From the NCBI GenBank assembly GCA_013180625.2, contig SNVD02002702.1, positions 248,001 through 312,000 of the forward strand: a stretch of 64,000 nucleotides of DNA, read 5' to 3'. The notes below the pieces were generated by a model, which made no database searches, had not been told where the DNA came from, and saw only the letters and a list, made by a program, of their open reading frames with translations. A program made the translations under genes and the position numbers. The stretch is from Boswellia sacra (lineage: Eukaryota; Streptophyta; Magnoliopsida; Sapindales; Burseraceae). Below, piece by piece: positions 36,345 through 48,185 of the stretch (its first letter is position 1; every line of letters begins with the position of its first letter).

Positions 36345-37396
36345 TTTCTATAATGGAGAATGCCTGGATGAAGCGATTGAATTGAAGCTTAATTGTAAAG
36401 GGAGAAGTATATAAGAGAATTCTATTAGCTAATCTTAGCAAAGAAAACAAAAGGACTATGAGAAATGGTTACATGGATTAATATGTATAGTAAGCGATTG
36501 AAATACTTACATCTGTATAATAATGTGGTATGTCAGATTTACTTAAGTATTTTCAAATGAGTAGACTTAATGAAGTTATATATAGTAAACGAGAAATTGG
36601 ATAGAATATATATCGTGGTCATTGACATTATAGAAATATGTGTTGAACATCCGGTCTCATAATGTTTTTTTTTCCATGGTAAAGAAGACAAGAACGGTTA
36701 GACAAAGTACTGTTTACATGCCATTTTTAGATTTGGTATTAATTGGTCAGGAAAAGAGTTATTTTAGAAGTTTAATTCTGAAAGTGCATTTGGTGGTTCC
36801 ATTTTTTTTTTTTTTTTGGGTTAGAAAGAAGACTTGGATGTATACTATACTCTGAATGAATGCTACCAAAGGATACTAAATTGGGACTTTTTAAGATTTA
36901 ATTAATCTGTTTGTGATCTTTCGGTACAACTGAAAATTCTAATTTTATTTTATGTATTATTATTATCATTAGTATATAAAATTCTATCCACGAATAGCAT
37001 AAAGTGAAAGCTGTTGGAAACTCTTCTATCTTGCTTTCTTATTCTACCTTTGACTTCTTATAGAAAAAGAAGAAGAAGAAGGGAAAAAAAATATCATTAG
37101 TGTTGTTACTTGGGCAATACTTAAATCAGATATATAGTATTCAATATTCACCTGTCAGCGGGCTTTCTGATTCATGCATGCACTTTAAAGATTACAGTGC
37201 AGGGAAAACAACGAATTTCCCCTCATTTGGGTTTGTGACTCCCGTTTTCATCATCTCCACCTATTTTTATTGAACTAATTATTAATCTACGTTTTGATTT
37301 TATTAGGAAGTCAAATGTAATATCAAAGCTTTAATTACGAACTTAAAATTTTAGATTAAGCGATTTTTTTTCAATTTGGTGTCTAAATCAAATAAT
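36345..37396. repeat. GH3 copy 2 upstream flank, paralogous to 17.7-19.35 kb
   Basis: This would be the promoter region of GH3 copy 2. It lines up with the copy 1 flank but lacks the solo LTR found there. The small plus-strand frame at 36640 is not supported as a gene. Confidence 0.7.
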
Positions 37397-38472
37397 CATT
37401 CTAAATCCAAAGATTAGGCAACCAAGGCAGGCTTACGTTGGCACTTTGCGTATCATTATCAACCCAAAATAGTCATTATATTAACAAACAAAACAAATTC
37501 CTTGGCGTCCAAGTAACTTATGGCATGGAAATTGCTAGTCAATAGAGATATAATGATATGATGTAACAGAGTCGTTAAGTATACTGACAAATGCTAGACC
37601 AGTCAATTACACGTACGAAATAAAATAAATTAGAAAAAGACATTAAAAATTTTAATGTGACTTTCTATCGTATTCATCTGATCACAGATTTTAAATATAG
37701 CTAACAGCATTATAGAAACATAAAAAAAAAAAAAGTACGAAAGTATCAAGATTGTGACGAAGTTTTTATATCATAATAAATTTACTCTTAACATTTATAC
37801 AAATTTTTCTACACAACTTAGCATGACATTGTTTTTCTTTCTAAATATATATTTTTTTTACTGACGTATCATTCATCTTTATTTTTTAAGTTAATTTTTT
37901 TTTATTATTCCACTTATTTTGTACAACATCATATTACATAAAAAAAGTCGTCAATCTAATAGTGTTATTAAAGAGAAATTAACTTCATATATAGTGCCAT
38001 GAAGTCAATAACAATTATCTGATTATTATATATAAAATTGATGGTCACCTACTTTGTAACTTTACTGATTAGATACTTAAATACAACTCCATTTCTGTAT
38101 ATATAATGTACCTAAAAGTCACGTTCAAGTTTTGTCCCCACTTAACCTCGTTTGTTTCAACTGTATCCAAAAATTTCCACAAGCTAGCGTGTTGAATAGT
38201 TTTGCTTGTTATTTAGTCACTGTCACAATCTAGCCTTTAAATGCCTTAACTTTCTTTCTCTCCAAACATATCCCATCCCATCCTATCCTATCCTCCATTA
38301 TTGTATATTTATTAACTTGTGAGCAGCTTTTGAGGCCAAATCCTCCATGTATGAAAATTAATGTCCTTGCTTTACTATGCTTAATTTTATGCTACTTAAC
38401 TCGCTTTCAGCTTATATATAAGTTGATGATCCTTTGTTCTGGTATGCTTTGATTCCAGTTATTAATCAGCAA

Positions 38473-38941
38473 ATGGCAGAGGCAGAGTCTGATGGTCGCC
38501 CTTTCTACAGCTGCAAAAATTGCCTTAATCCTCTTGCCCTTCACGATGATCTTATTTCCAAAAAATATTGGGTAACTAATTGACAAAACTTTATTATTTT
38601 TTTTTCTGTAATATATTTTCTAAGATTCAGATCTTGAATAGATAAATCCCATCCACCTTTTCTTGAATTCCTCTTTTTCTTTTTTTTTTTTTTGGTTAAT
38701 TTGATTTGTTTATCAGGCGAAAACAGGGAAGGCATACTTGTTTGCTCAAGCTATGAACATAGTATTGGGGAAAAAGGAAGACAAGCAGATGATAACAGGT
38801 CTTTACTCGATTGCCAACATCTATTGTAGCAAGTGTGGTGAAGAGCTGGGTTGGCAATATTTACGAGCTTATGATAGCAAACAGAGATTCAAAGAAGGCT
38901 ACTTTATACTCGAAAAATTGAAGATGGTTAAGGAACATTAA
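38473..38941 (+). CDS. Yippee-like zinc-binding protein, array member 1
   Basis: Two exons: 38473-38571 (33 codons) and 38717-38941, phase 0, GT-AG intron; 107 residues. It is a Yippee domain protein, a small eukaryotic family that binds one zinc through two CxxC pairs and whose fold resembles that of cereblon and Mis18. The first pair is CKNC, before LNPLALHDDLIS; the second is CSKC in NIYCSKCGEELGWQYLRAY. Family landmarks HDD, KEGYFILEKLK and GWQY are kept. The start was chosen because the Y2 partner starts at the same place and the N-terminal length equals that of other members. No operon context applies; it lies in a tandem array on one strand. The molecular role of plant members is poorly known. 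The coding sequence is intact; expression is not shown. Confidence 0.9.
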
Positions 38942-40136
38942 TTGGATTCTCTCTTATTGTAATATGGCCGCATCTTAAAGATCTAGATCATAGGAAAAAA
39001 GAAAAACTGATAATAATAATCCTATGATCGGATGGTTTATTCGGTTATTGTTTCATATGTATTTTATATACATTTGAAATTAAGTTGTATAGATGTTTTG
39101 GCTTTAACTAAGAAAAGAAGGGCCAATTAAAACCCACTTTGCTGTTTTGGGTTAAGTCCACGGAGGTTTTCTTTATATTTTCAATAATCCATAACACATT
39201 TTGCTAGTTGGAAAGCGACGCCCTTTTGGATTGTTTAATGGCTCTTTCTGAACAAATAACAGTGTATACAGTAAGAGATTTCGATATCTTGGAGGGCCGT
39301 TAGGATTGAATCTCGAGGTAATTAATTCGAAATGATTAATTAAATTGTCTTCTTCAAAGAGATTTTTACCTGAGAATTAAAATACTATTCTACTTGCTAG
39401 TTAACAATGTGATCGGCACTTTCCTATATATTTTCAAGGAATCCAAACATATTCAAATCAGAATCCGAGTCTCCCTATGAAACTTTTCTACGAGGAAGAG
39501 TCCCAAAAAAAAAAAAAAAATTCTAAATTATGAAGATTGTCCTTAAAACTTGATACTTTACAGGGATTTAGAGTGCTATAAGACTCCTGTAAATAACATA
39601 TTGTAAGGTAATTTCATTACTCTCTTAAATAGAGTCTTAGCCAGCAGCTGCCCTAATCCACCATTTTTCGTAAGGTGAAACTTTGGAAATTTTGGCATCA
39701 ACAATTAGTATGCACATCAATTAATTTATTTATGTAGATAGGTTGATTGTCACTCTCACATAACTTTCATTGAGTCGACAACAATATATAACTACAAATC
39801 AAACAATTCTTTGTCGAAGCTTAATCACTCTTCAAACTTCATCACCTAGCCGTGTCTCTTTTAGTCTTATTTCACAAAATATTATTGTGTGTAATAATTT
39901 CCCAAGTTATTGTCACAGTTAAGTCTTTAAATACCTTTTAATTTTATCACCTCTAAATATCCTCCACTGTTGTCTGTGAGCAGGTTTTGAGACGCCAAAT
40001 CCTTCATGTTTGAAGATTTAAAGCCTTCATTAAATTGCGTTACTACGCTTTTAGCAACTTAAACTTCCTTGTAGATATTAGGCTGATATTAATTTCTTCG
40101 GTTCTGGTGTTTTTCCTTAATTTCAGTACTTATCAA

Positions 40137-40233
40137 ATGACTGAGTTTGATGGTCGCTTCTTCTATATATAGCTGCCGAGTTTGCCTTAATCCTCTTTTC
40201 CTCCACGATGATCTTATTTCAAGAAATTTTCCG
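40137..40233 (+). pseudogene. Yippee-like exon 1 pseudogene, array member 2
   Basis: It reads ATG then TEFDGRFFY, and a TATA insertion gives a stop at 40170-40172. In the shifted frame SCRVCLNPLFLHDDLIS follows, with a donor at 40234. No exon 2 follows: after about 40480 the sequence switches to repeat unit A and the GH3 fragment. Its partner is the gene remnant at 48186. Confidence 0.85.
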
Positions 40234-40523
40234 GTGACTGACAAAACTTGATTAATTTTTGTACTTTAATTTTCTGAGATTCAGATCTTGAATCGGTTTT
40301 TTAATTGATTAATTTGACTTCTGGTTGTCATGTTAGCATATATGGGATATATTATGATCATTAAAAGTTAGCATATGAGAAAAGGGTTTTATTTATATCT
40401 TATAAATATTTTATAAAGTTTTGAAATTTTATTAATTAGAAACCTCTGCTGAAATTTGTTGGAAAATCTTTGAATTTCTTCAAACTATATACTGAAATGA
40501 TGTTGATGTTGATATAAACTAAA

Positions 40524-41190
40524 TTAACTTGAATTAACGTTGATAAGCCCAGGACTTGACCATGGATGTCGTGAGTGCTTATCATTTGTTCTTCTTCTTG
40601 GCACGAATGACCGTGAATGATTTTTGGAAAGAGATGGTAAAACCAGCGACTTCTGCAACTCCAGCTGCAACGCATTGAATGCCCGCGGCAATTGGCTTAA
40701 ACCTTCACTAGCCCTCACCGTGAAAATCAACGGCAGTGATCCCTTTGCTATTCACTTCGTCGTCATTATTATTGCATTTCAGTATTATTATTACGGCCCA
40801 ATTATCAATTCCTAAATTAACACAACACTTATGACTCCTGTTGTCATCATATCCACCTATTTTCATAGATTGTGACCATGACTCACGGGAAGCCCAAAGG
40901 GTCGATAACAGGTGACACATAGGCACCCTCATTACACTTGATGCAGCGTGCATGTCTTCTTGTCATCTTATTTTCATATTGAACAGTTAGATAATGTATA
41001 GAAGGATCCTTAAATTTCTGTCCAACTAAAGTTTTCAACTTTACTTATATGATCTTCTGTATTTGTCCACGAGACAGAATAAATTCCTGAGACGCAAAAA
41101 GATGACATGCTTCATTCTGTATATAACAGAAGATGGCCTAGGTTAAGCTAATAAAACCTTAATGTTCTTCCCAGTAGATGAAAAAATGCA
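40524..41190 (-). repeat. Conserved repeat unit A, copy 5, with GH3 3' flank
   Basis: This is the cleanest copy: RASEGLSQLPRAFNALQLEL and, in the other frame, DFHGEG then RFKPSL-type text are both open on the minus strand. The part at 40870-41090 matches 6900-7270 but lacks the 141-bp MITE. Left of it is the broken edge of the Yippee duplication, right of it the GH3 fragment. Confidence 0.5.
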
Positions 41191-41194
41191 ACTA

Positions 41195-42413
41195 TGGCTT
41201 GGATATGGGAGTGTGAGGTTCAAATTACCACCCGCTGTCTCAGCATATGGAACCTCTCCTACTACCACTGTGGCATGTGCAAAGCTACTGGAGTTGACAA
41301 AGTTAGCGTCAGGATATTTATTTTAAACTAAGTTTGTGCTTTTATCCAAGTACGAAGCCACATAATGACGAGTGGGGGCAATTGCCCCCACTGAATTTGC
41401 AAAATTTTATTTATTCCTCTTTAATTTGTATTTAATACAATAAATCCTTTTTCTAGTTTTAAGTAATTTAAATTTCTAATTTATCTTATAATCATTTTCT
41501 TTTAACAGTTTCAACAATAGTTGTCTATATTAGCTATTAAACTTTAATATGTGATTAATTAATATCATTATATATTTTTAATTCACAAGATCCTATGTTA
41601 ATTTTATCAATTTGTAAAATATTCAAGTTAAGAATTAAATTACAATAATCTAACCTTTTATAAAGTTTTTCTGTATAATATGTTTCACAAAAATACTTAT
41701 AAATAAAAAATATTTTCTACACAAATAACCTATATATCAAATATTCTTTTTAAGTACTTTTATTGATATTAATTTAATCCTACAAATAAATATAAAATAA
41801 CTTTCAAACGATTATTTTTTATAGTTTATAAATATTTTCCTTTTAGGTTCTTAATTATACAATCTTTTCAATATAAGAAAATATACAAATCTAATAATAA
41901 ATATGATTTTCTTTATTTTAATTTTTTATGAATAATTTTTTTTAATGTCTCAATTTGGCTCTCACTCAAGCAAATAGCTGGCTCTGTCACTGCTTTTATC
42001 AACCGTGGATTTGATGCCAGCAAGAATGGTAGTTCCTGTTCACGCGTGAAAAAACAGAATTAATAAGAGTGGTAATCTGCATACATCAGAAACCATCAAA
42101 TTAATCATTTCACTTCCATTATCCATTATTACCTTCTGTCAAGTTATTTCCGCTGCCTCCCTGATACTCTATTGGCCAATCGCTACATTGGTTGCCCAAG
42201 TTATCAGCATGGGTTGAAGCAAGAAGGAGCTTTGGCATTTCTTGAGGCAATACAGGATTAGGTCAAGTTTTCCCATCATTTTCCAACAGCACAAGTAACT
42301 TCCTCACAACTTCCCTACCGATTCTCTATGCTCTTGATGACAATCAATTGTGCTAAAAAGATTAACTCTTTCTCAAAAGTATATAAATGATGCTAAGTTT
42401 TACTGGGTTTTTT
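41195..42413 (-). pseudogene. GH3 fragment, copy 3
   Basis: Only parts of the last two exons remain: the start of the C-terminal exon (41195-41346 and 42001-42045, split by a hAT-type insertion) and the exon with the LLKNG region (about 42345-42125). The 3' part of the C-terminal exon is deleted at 41195, and the 5' side is cut by a copia LTR at 42414. It keeps the full CTTCCTCACAACTTCCC word that is deleted in copy 2. Confidence 0.85.
41347..41992. mobile_element. 646-bp non-autonomous hAT-type element with 8-bp TSD
   Basis: It interrupts the GH3 copy 3 exon. The flanking repeat CTTTTATC is exact at 41339-41346 and 41993-42000. The ends are CAAGTACGAAGCCACA on the left and, reversed, CAGTGACAGAGCCAGC on the right. 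The 8-bp duplication and CA-started ends fit the hAT superfamily. The body is very AT-rich and has no transposase. Confidence 0.8.
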
Positions 42414-42922
42414 TGTTGGTTTCTCAAAATCAAAACCCATCCCAAAGATCAATCAAGCTCTAATGTGCAAAATATGTTCAAACACCAACCTGAAGCGGAT
42501 GAACTGGCCATATGGAGTGCTGATCTTGCTGTGATCTTGCTTTTATATGTGGTGGGTCACGAGTCCTGCAAGACACGAAAGTAATTGAAACTTTATTGCA
42601 CCTCTTTCCTTGTGTCCAAAAGGTAAAGTGAAATGGGGCCATTTCACATATTTATATACGTTAAGGCAGAGATTTTCCATATATGATGTTAGTTCACAAA
42701 AATAACCCTCCCATAAAGGGTCCATAATAAATTACATTGGGTTATACTTAAACCTAATCACATTACTCCATATATGGGTGTAACCAAAATGTCTCATTAT
42801 CAAACGGTAATGGCAATTCAAAGAGTCCATAATACGCTCCTTAATGTTTGACATTAACCAATAAATAATCTACAATGGAGAATGATTTATGGCAGTCCAC
42901 TAATTGTGGAAAAATTACAACA
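42414..42922 (-). repeat. 3' LTR of the 42-45 kb copia element
   Basis: 509 bp; on the minus strand it begins TGTTGTAATTTTTCCAC and ends GAGAAACCAACA. The outer end joins directly to GH3 intron sequence (GATGCTAAGTTTTACTGGG). Confidence 0.8.
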
Positions 42923-45570
42923 ATCTCCCACTTGGATAACATAGATCATTCTCCTTGAAATGGTTATATCCACATATGTCAAACTCTAAGCAAGCCCAAA
43001 CCAAACTAAATCAACTGTGCTTGTAATCTCTAAGTTATTGCAACATTGATAGGATGTTTAATCCATAACAAAGATTCTACAAACAAGTTGATAAGGTAGT
43101 AGCATGCAAGTGTAACATGGAAATGGCATTAACAAGTGATCAATATGCCTACTTCCATAAAGTCTAGGCATCCAATAGAATGACGTTAAACATCTAAACT
43201 GAATGATGCTACACATATAAGCAAGTGATGCCCTAGCATCCAATGGTGCTGTGTATGCAATGATACCACACATCCAACGGTACCACACATCCCATGATGT
43301 TGCTCACCTAATGATATGGTGCTATGCATCCAATGATGTCAATTGAGACTAACCTCGTATGTCTCAATCACAAATGACATAATAGAAAATGGCAATTCAT
43401 ACACAAAAGATCATGTGATTTCATTTATAGTTGCAACAAATTAGAATGCACAAAGCTCCCACTAACATAATACAATAGATGACTCTATCATACCTATATG
43501 AGTCACATGCTCTTGAAAATTTTTTAAAGCTAAACCGTTAGTTAATAGGTCAGCCAACATGAGCTCTGTTGGAATATGCTCGATATATACATAAGTTTGA
43601 GCCACTTTCGCTCTAACAAATAAGTACTTAATATCTATGTGTTTGAAGCACGAGGAACTCCTAGTATCATAAGAAAAAGCAATTGCTACCAAATTATCAC
43701 AAAATATCTTCAACAGCCTCGAAACTGGAGACACAAAATCTAGCCAAAGATAAAATACTGCAACCATATAACTTGACAAGTGGCTTCATAACATGCCACA
43801 TACTTTGCCTCCATAATGGAAGAAGTTGTGAGTGTCTGCTTGACGGTTTTTCAAGATACAATTCCTCCTGCCATCATGAATATATAACCAAAAGTGGATT
43901 TTCTATCATCTAAGCAACCTGCATAATCAACATCTAAATATCCAACCAAATTCAAAGTGTTAGATCGTCAATAAGTAAGCACAAAATCCTTAGTGTCTTA
44001 TAAGTATCTAAATACTTTCTTTGCAGTCTTCCAGTGACTCAAACCAGGATCACTGAAGTATATTCCAAGTACACAAACAGTATAGACAATGTCAAGCTGT
44101 GTACATACTTGAGCATGCATCAAACTACCAACAACTGATGCATATAGAACTGATCACATATAAACTCCCTCATCGTCATCCTTAGAGCATTGAGACTTGG
44201 ATAATTTATCACCTTTAAAAATAGTTGCCTTTCTAGGAGAACAAGACTGCATATTGAACCTACCTAAAATACACTCAATATAGGTTTTTTTGAGACAAAC
44301 TACAAATACTACTAACCATGTCACGAAGGATCTCAATCCCCAAAACATAATGGGCCTCACCTAAATCTTTCATTTCAAAATGATATGATAACATGTGTTT
44401 CATCTCAAATAAAAGATCAGTATTATTAGTGGTAAGCAATATATCATCCACATATAAAACCAGAAATATGTTTTACTGCCACTGACCTTGAGATATATAC
44501 ATTGATCTTCTGTGTTCTCCTTAAAGCCATAGGATATGATAACTTGATCAAACTTCAAAAACCACTGCCTGGATGCTTGCTTAAGCCCATATATGGATTT
44601 GTATGACTTACATACCATGTGCCCTTTGACAGATATAACAAACCCATCAGGTTGCTTCATATACATATCCTCAGATAGATTTCCATAAAGTAATGTAGTT
44701 TTTACATCTATCTAATGGAGCTCCATCAAAATGAGCTACAAGTGCCATGATGATTTGAAATGAGTCCCTAGTAGAAACAAGTGAGAAGGTTTCTTTTTGT
44801 AATCAATACCTTCTCTTCAGCTAAAACCTTTCGTAACAAGCCCAGCCTTATATCTTTCTACCTAACCCTCAAATCATGCTTGGTTTTGAAAATCAATTTG
44901 CTACCTATTGGTTCGCTTCCTAAAGGCAATTCAATCAAATCCCACACTTGTGACACATGGATTCCATCTCATCATTCATGGCTTGTATCCAAAATGAGGC
45001 TTCAAAACCACTAATTGCTTCTTGAAAGATAACTAGATTAAAGGACATGCCCACATCATACTCATGTCCCTGCAAATAGACTACATAGTCATCAAAAATT
45101 GCAGGTGTCCTAATCCTTTAAGATCTTCTCAATGGAACTTCAGTGGTTTCTTCCTCTATAGCCATGGGCTCAGGATCTTGAATTGCTTCACCAGGAGGAT
45201 CTTGAGGTAACTGAATTGATGGTAGTCTTGGAGAAATAGGTTATAGAGGGATAAGAACCATTATCCTTTCTTCTCTAAAAGCAAAACTATAGGCTCAAAC
45301 TCCCACTATCATGGTTATCTTCAAAATTTATAACACAATTTGACTCAATGATTCTAGTAGAGTGGGAAGGGCAATAAAATCTAGAACCCCTTGAGCCAAT
45401 ACAATAGCCAATAAAATAACCATTGATAGTTTAAGCATCAAGTTTCCTAGATTGTGGATTATAAGGCCTTACCTTTGCTTTACAACCCCCCATACATAAA
45501 AGTGTCTCAAACTTGGTTTCTTGCTTGACCATAATTCATAAAGGCAATTGATTTACTAGGCATTTGGCTC
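42414..45570 (-). mobile_element. 5'-truncated Ty1/copia element, minus strand
   Basis: The 3' LTR is 42414-42922, followed by a polypurine tract (plus-strand ATCTCCCACTT at 42923). Minus-strand coding pieces: RNase H (FCDNLVAIAFSYD, KHIDIKYLFVRAKV at 43779-43462), reverse transcriptase (KSIYGLKQASRQWFLKFD at 44666-44400) and the integrase tail (about 45100-45570, YELWSSKKPSL and KVRPYNPQSRKLDA). Many stops and frameshifts. The element ends inside integrase at about 45570, with no gag or 5' LTR. It lies exactly where GH3 copy 3 is cut. Confidence 0.88.
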
Positions 45571-46789
45571 AAAATGTAAGTTGCTTTTCTTTAAGGCTCA
45601 AAATGAAAGTCATTAATTTATAAAAATACATACATTTTTTAATATATTAGGGATTTAATTAATTTAAGTCACATGAATATATTTATTTACAATTTTATAT
45701 TAAAAGGAAAGATAAGGCCTTCATTCTAACTTCAAAGAATAGGCAATCAAGGCAGGATTAAGTCCGCACTTTGCATATCATTATCAACCAAAAAAAAGTC
45801 ATCATATTAAGAAACAAAATGAAAGAAATCATGGAATGGAAATTGCTAGTCAATATAAATAAATTTAATGATATGATGTAACATAGTTGTTAAGTGTGCT
45901 AACAAATGCCAGAAGACCAGTCAATTACACACACGAAATAAAATAAATTAGAAAAAAAAGACATTAAAATTTTTAATATGATCTTCTATCTGGTAACACT
46001 ACCACATATTTTAAATATAGCTAAGAACATTCTAGAAACAAAAAAATAATTATGAAAAGTATCAAGATTGTGACAAAGTTTCTTTATCCTAATAAATTTA
46101 TTCTTAATATTATGCAAATTTTTATATATAACTTAGCATGACATTGTTTTGCTTTTTAAATTATTTTATTAACATATCATTTATCTTTATTTTTTAGGTT
46201 AATCTTTTTTATATTTATTATTCCACTTATTTTGATGTACAACATCATATTACATTAAAAAAAGTTGTAAATCTAATATTATTATTCAAGAGATGTTAAC
46301 TTTTATATCTTGATAGTGTTATCAAGTCTATAACAATTATCTGATTACTATGTATAGATTATTATATATAAAATTGATGGTGACTTGCATTGTAACTAAA
46401 CCGAATAGATACTAAAACATAACTCCATTATTTCTGATATATAATATACACAAAGGTCTTGTTGAAGTTTAGTCCCACCTAACTTTGTTCGATTCAACTT
46501 TATCCAAAATTTTCCACAAGTCATGTGTCGAATAGTTTTGCTTTGTGCTTAGTAATTGTCACAATCTAGTCTTTAAATGCCTTAACTCTCTTTCTCTCTC
46601 TAACCTATCCAATCCTCCATTATTGTATCTGTAATAACTTGGGAGCAGGTTTTGAGGCCAAATCCTCCATGTATGAAATTAAATTAATGTCTCTTTGCTT
46701 TACTATGCTTAATTTTATGCTACTTAACTTGCTTTCAGCTTATATATATGTTGATGATCCTTTGTTGTTGATTTTCAGTTAATCAGCAA

Positions 46790-47250
46790 ATGGCAGAGAC
46801 TGATGGTCGCCCCTTCTTCAGCTGCAAAAATTGCCTTAATCCGCTTGCCCTTCACGATGATCTAGTTTCCAAAAAATATTGGGTGACTAGTTTACAAAAC
46901 TTTATTATTATTTTTTTTCTGTAATATATTTTCTGAGATTCAGATCTTGAATAGATAATTTCCATGTAATTTTTCTTAATTCCTGTTTTTTTATTTTTAT
47001 TTTTAAAAATTTCTTTGTTTATTAGGCAAAAACAGGGAAGGCATACTTGTTCTCTGAAGCTATGAACATAGTGTTGGGGAAAAAGGAAGACAAGCAGATG
47101 TTAACAGGTCTTTACTCAATTGCCAAAATCTATTGCAGCAAGTGTGGTGAAGAGTTGGGTTGGCAATATTTACGAGCCTATGATAGTAAACAGAGATTCA
47201 AAGAAGGCTACTTTATACTCGAAAAATTGAAAATGGTTAAGGAATATTAA
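46790..47250 (+). CDS. Yippee-like zinc-binding protein, array member 3
   Basis: Exons 46790-46882 (31 codons) and 47026-47250, GT-AG intron, phase 0; 105 residues. It is very close to the gene at 38473: the N-terminus lacks two residues (MAETDGRPFFSCKNC), LFSEAMN replaces LFAQAMN, and AKIYCSKC replaces ANIYCSKC. Both CxxC pairs (CKNC and CSKC), HDD, CGEELGWQY and FKEGYFILEK are kept. It is the duplicate of member 1, made with the whole 2.9-kb block. The intron is shorter than in member 6. The coding sequence is intact. Confidence 0.9.
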
Positions 47251-48185
47251 TTCGATTCTCTCTTTTTGTAATATAACCGCTTCTCAAAGATCTAGATCAT
47301 TGGAAAAAAAAGAAAAAAATTATAATAATCCTATGATCTGATGGCTTATGTGGTTTATGTTTTATGTAACTTACATGTATTATATATATTTGAAATTAAG
47401 TTAACATAAATATTCTGGTTTTAACTAAGAAAGGAAGTGCCAATTAAAACCCACTTTGCGGTTTTGGGTTAAGTCTACAGAGGTTTTATCTTTTAAAATA
47501 ATCCATAACAGATGGTAATTGGAAAGCGACTTCTTTTGGATTCTTTAATGACTCTTTCCTCCCTCACCACCCCAAAAAAGAAAAAAAAAATCGTCTAAAT
47601 TAGGAAGATTATCTTTAAAATTTGATACTTTAATTACGAGGACTTAGAGTGCTATAAAAGACTCCTGTAAATTAGATATTGTAATGTAGATTCATTACTC
47701 TCTTAAAAAGAGTCTTAGCCAGGATGTGCCCATCCATCTTTTTTCGTAAGGTGAAATTTTGGAAATTTTGGTATCAACAATTAGTATGCACATTCATTGA
47801 TTAATTTGTCTATGTAGACAGATTGATTGTCACCCTCACATAACTTCATTGAGTCGACACCAGTATATAATTATAAATCAAACAAGTCTTTGTCGAAGCT
47901 TAATCTCAGTCTTCAAACTTCATCACCGAACCGTGTCTCTTTCAGCCTTATCTCACAATAATATTATTGAGTGGAATAATTTCCCAGGTCATTGTCACAA
48001 TTTAATCTTAAAAAACCTTAATTAAAGCAGGTTTTGGGCTTGCCAAATCCTTCATTTATGAAGATTTAAAGCCTCAATTAAATTCCTTTATTATACTTTT
48101 AGCAACTTAAACTTGCTTTTAGATATTGGGCTGATATTTACTTTCTTTGGTTCTGGTGCCTTTCTTTAATTTCAGTGCTTAGCAG

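Larger units (their letters stand above)
37397..40480 (+). repeat. Segmental duplication block, first copy (partner 45720-48590)
   Basis: Co-linear with 45720-48590 from AATCCAAAGATTAGGCAACC (partner CTTCAAAGAATAGGCAATC) through one intact Yippee-like gene, the sequence AAACCCACTTTGC.GTTTTGGG, a second decayed Yippee-like exon, and TTATAAATATTTTATAAAG. The first copy breaks off at about 40480, where repeat unit A begins, so the second exon of its second gene is missing. Confidence 0.85.
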
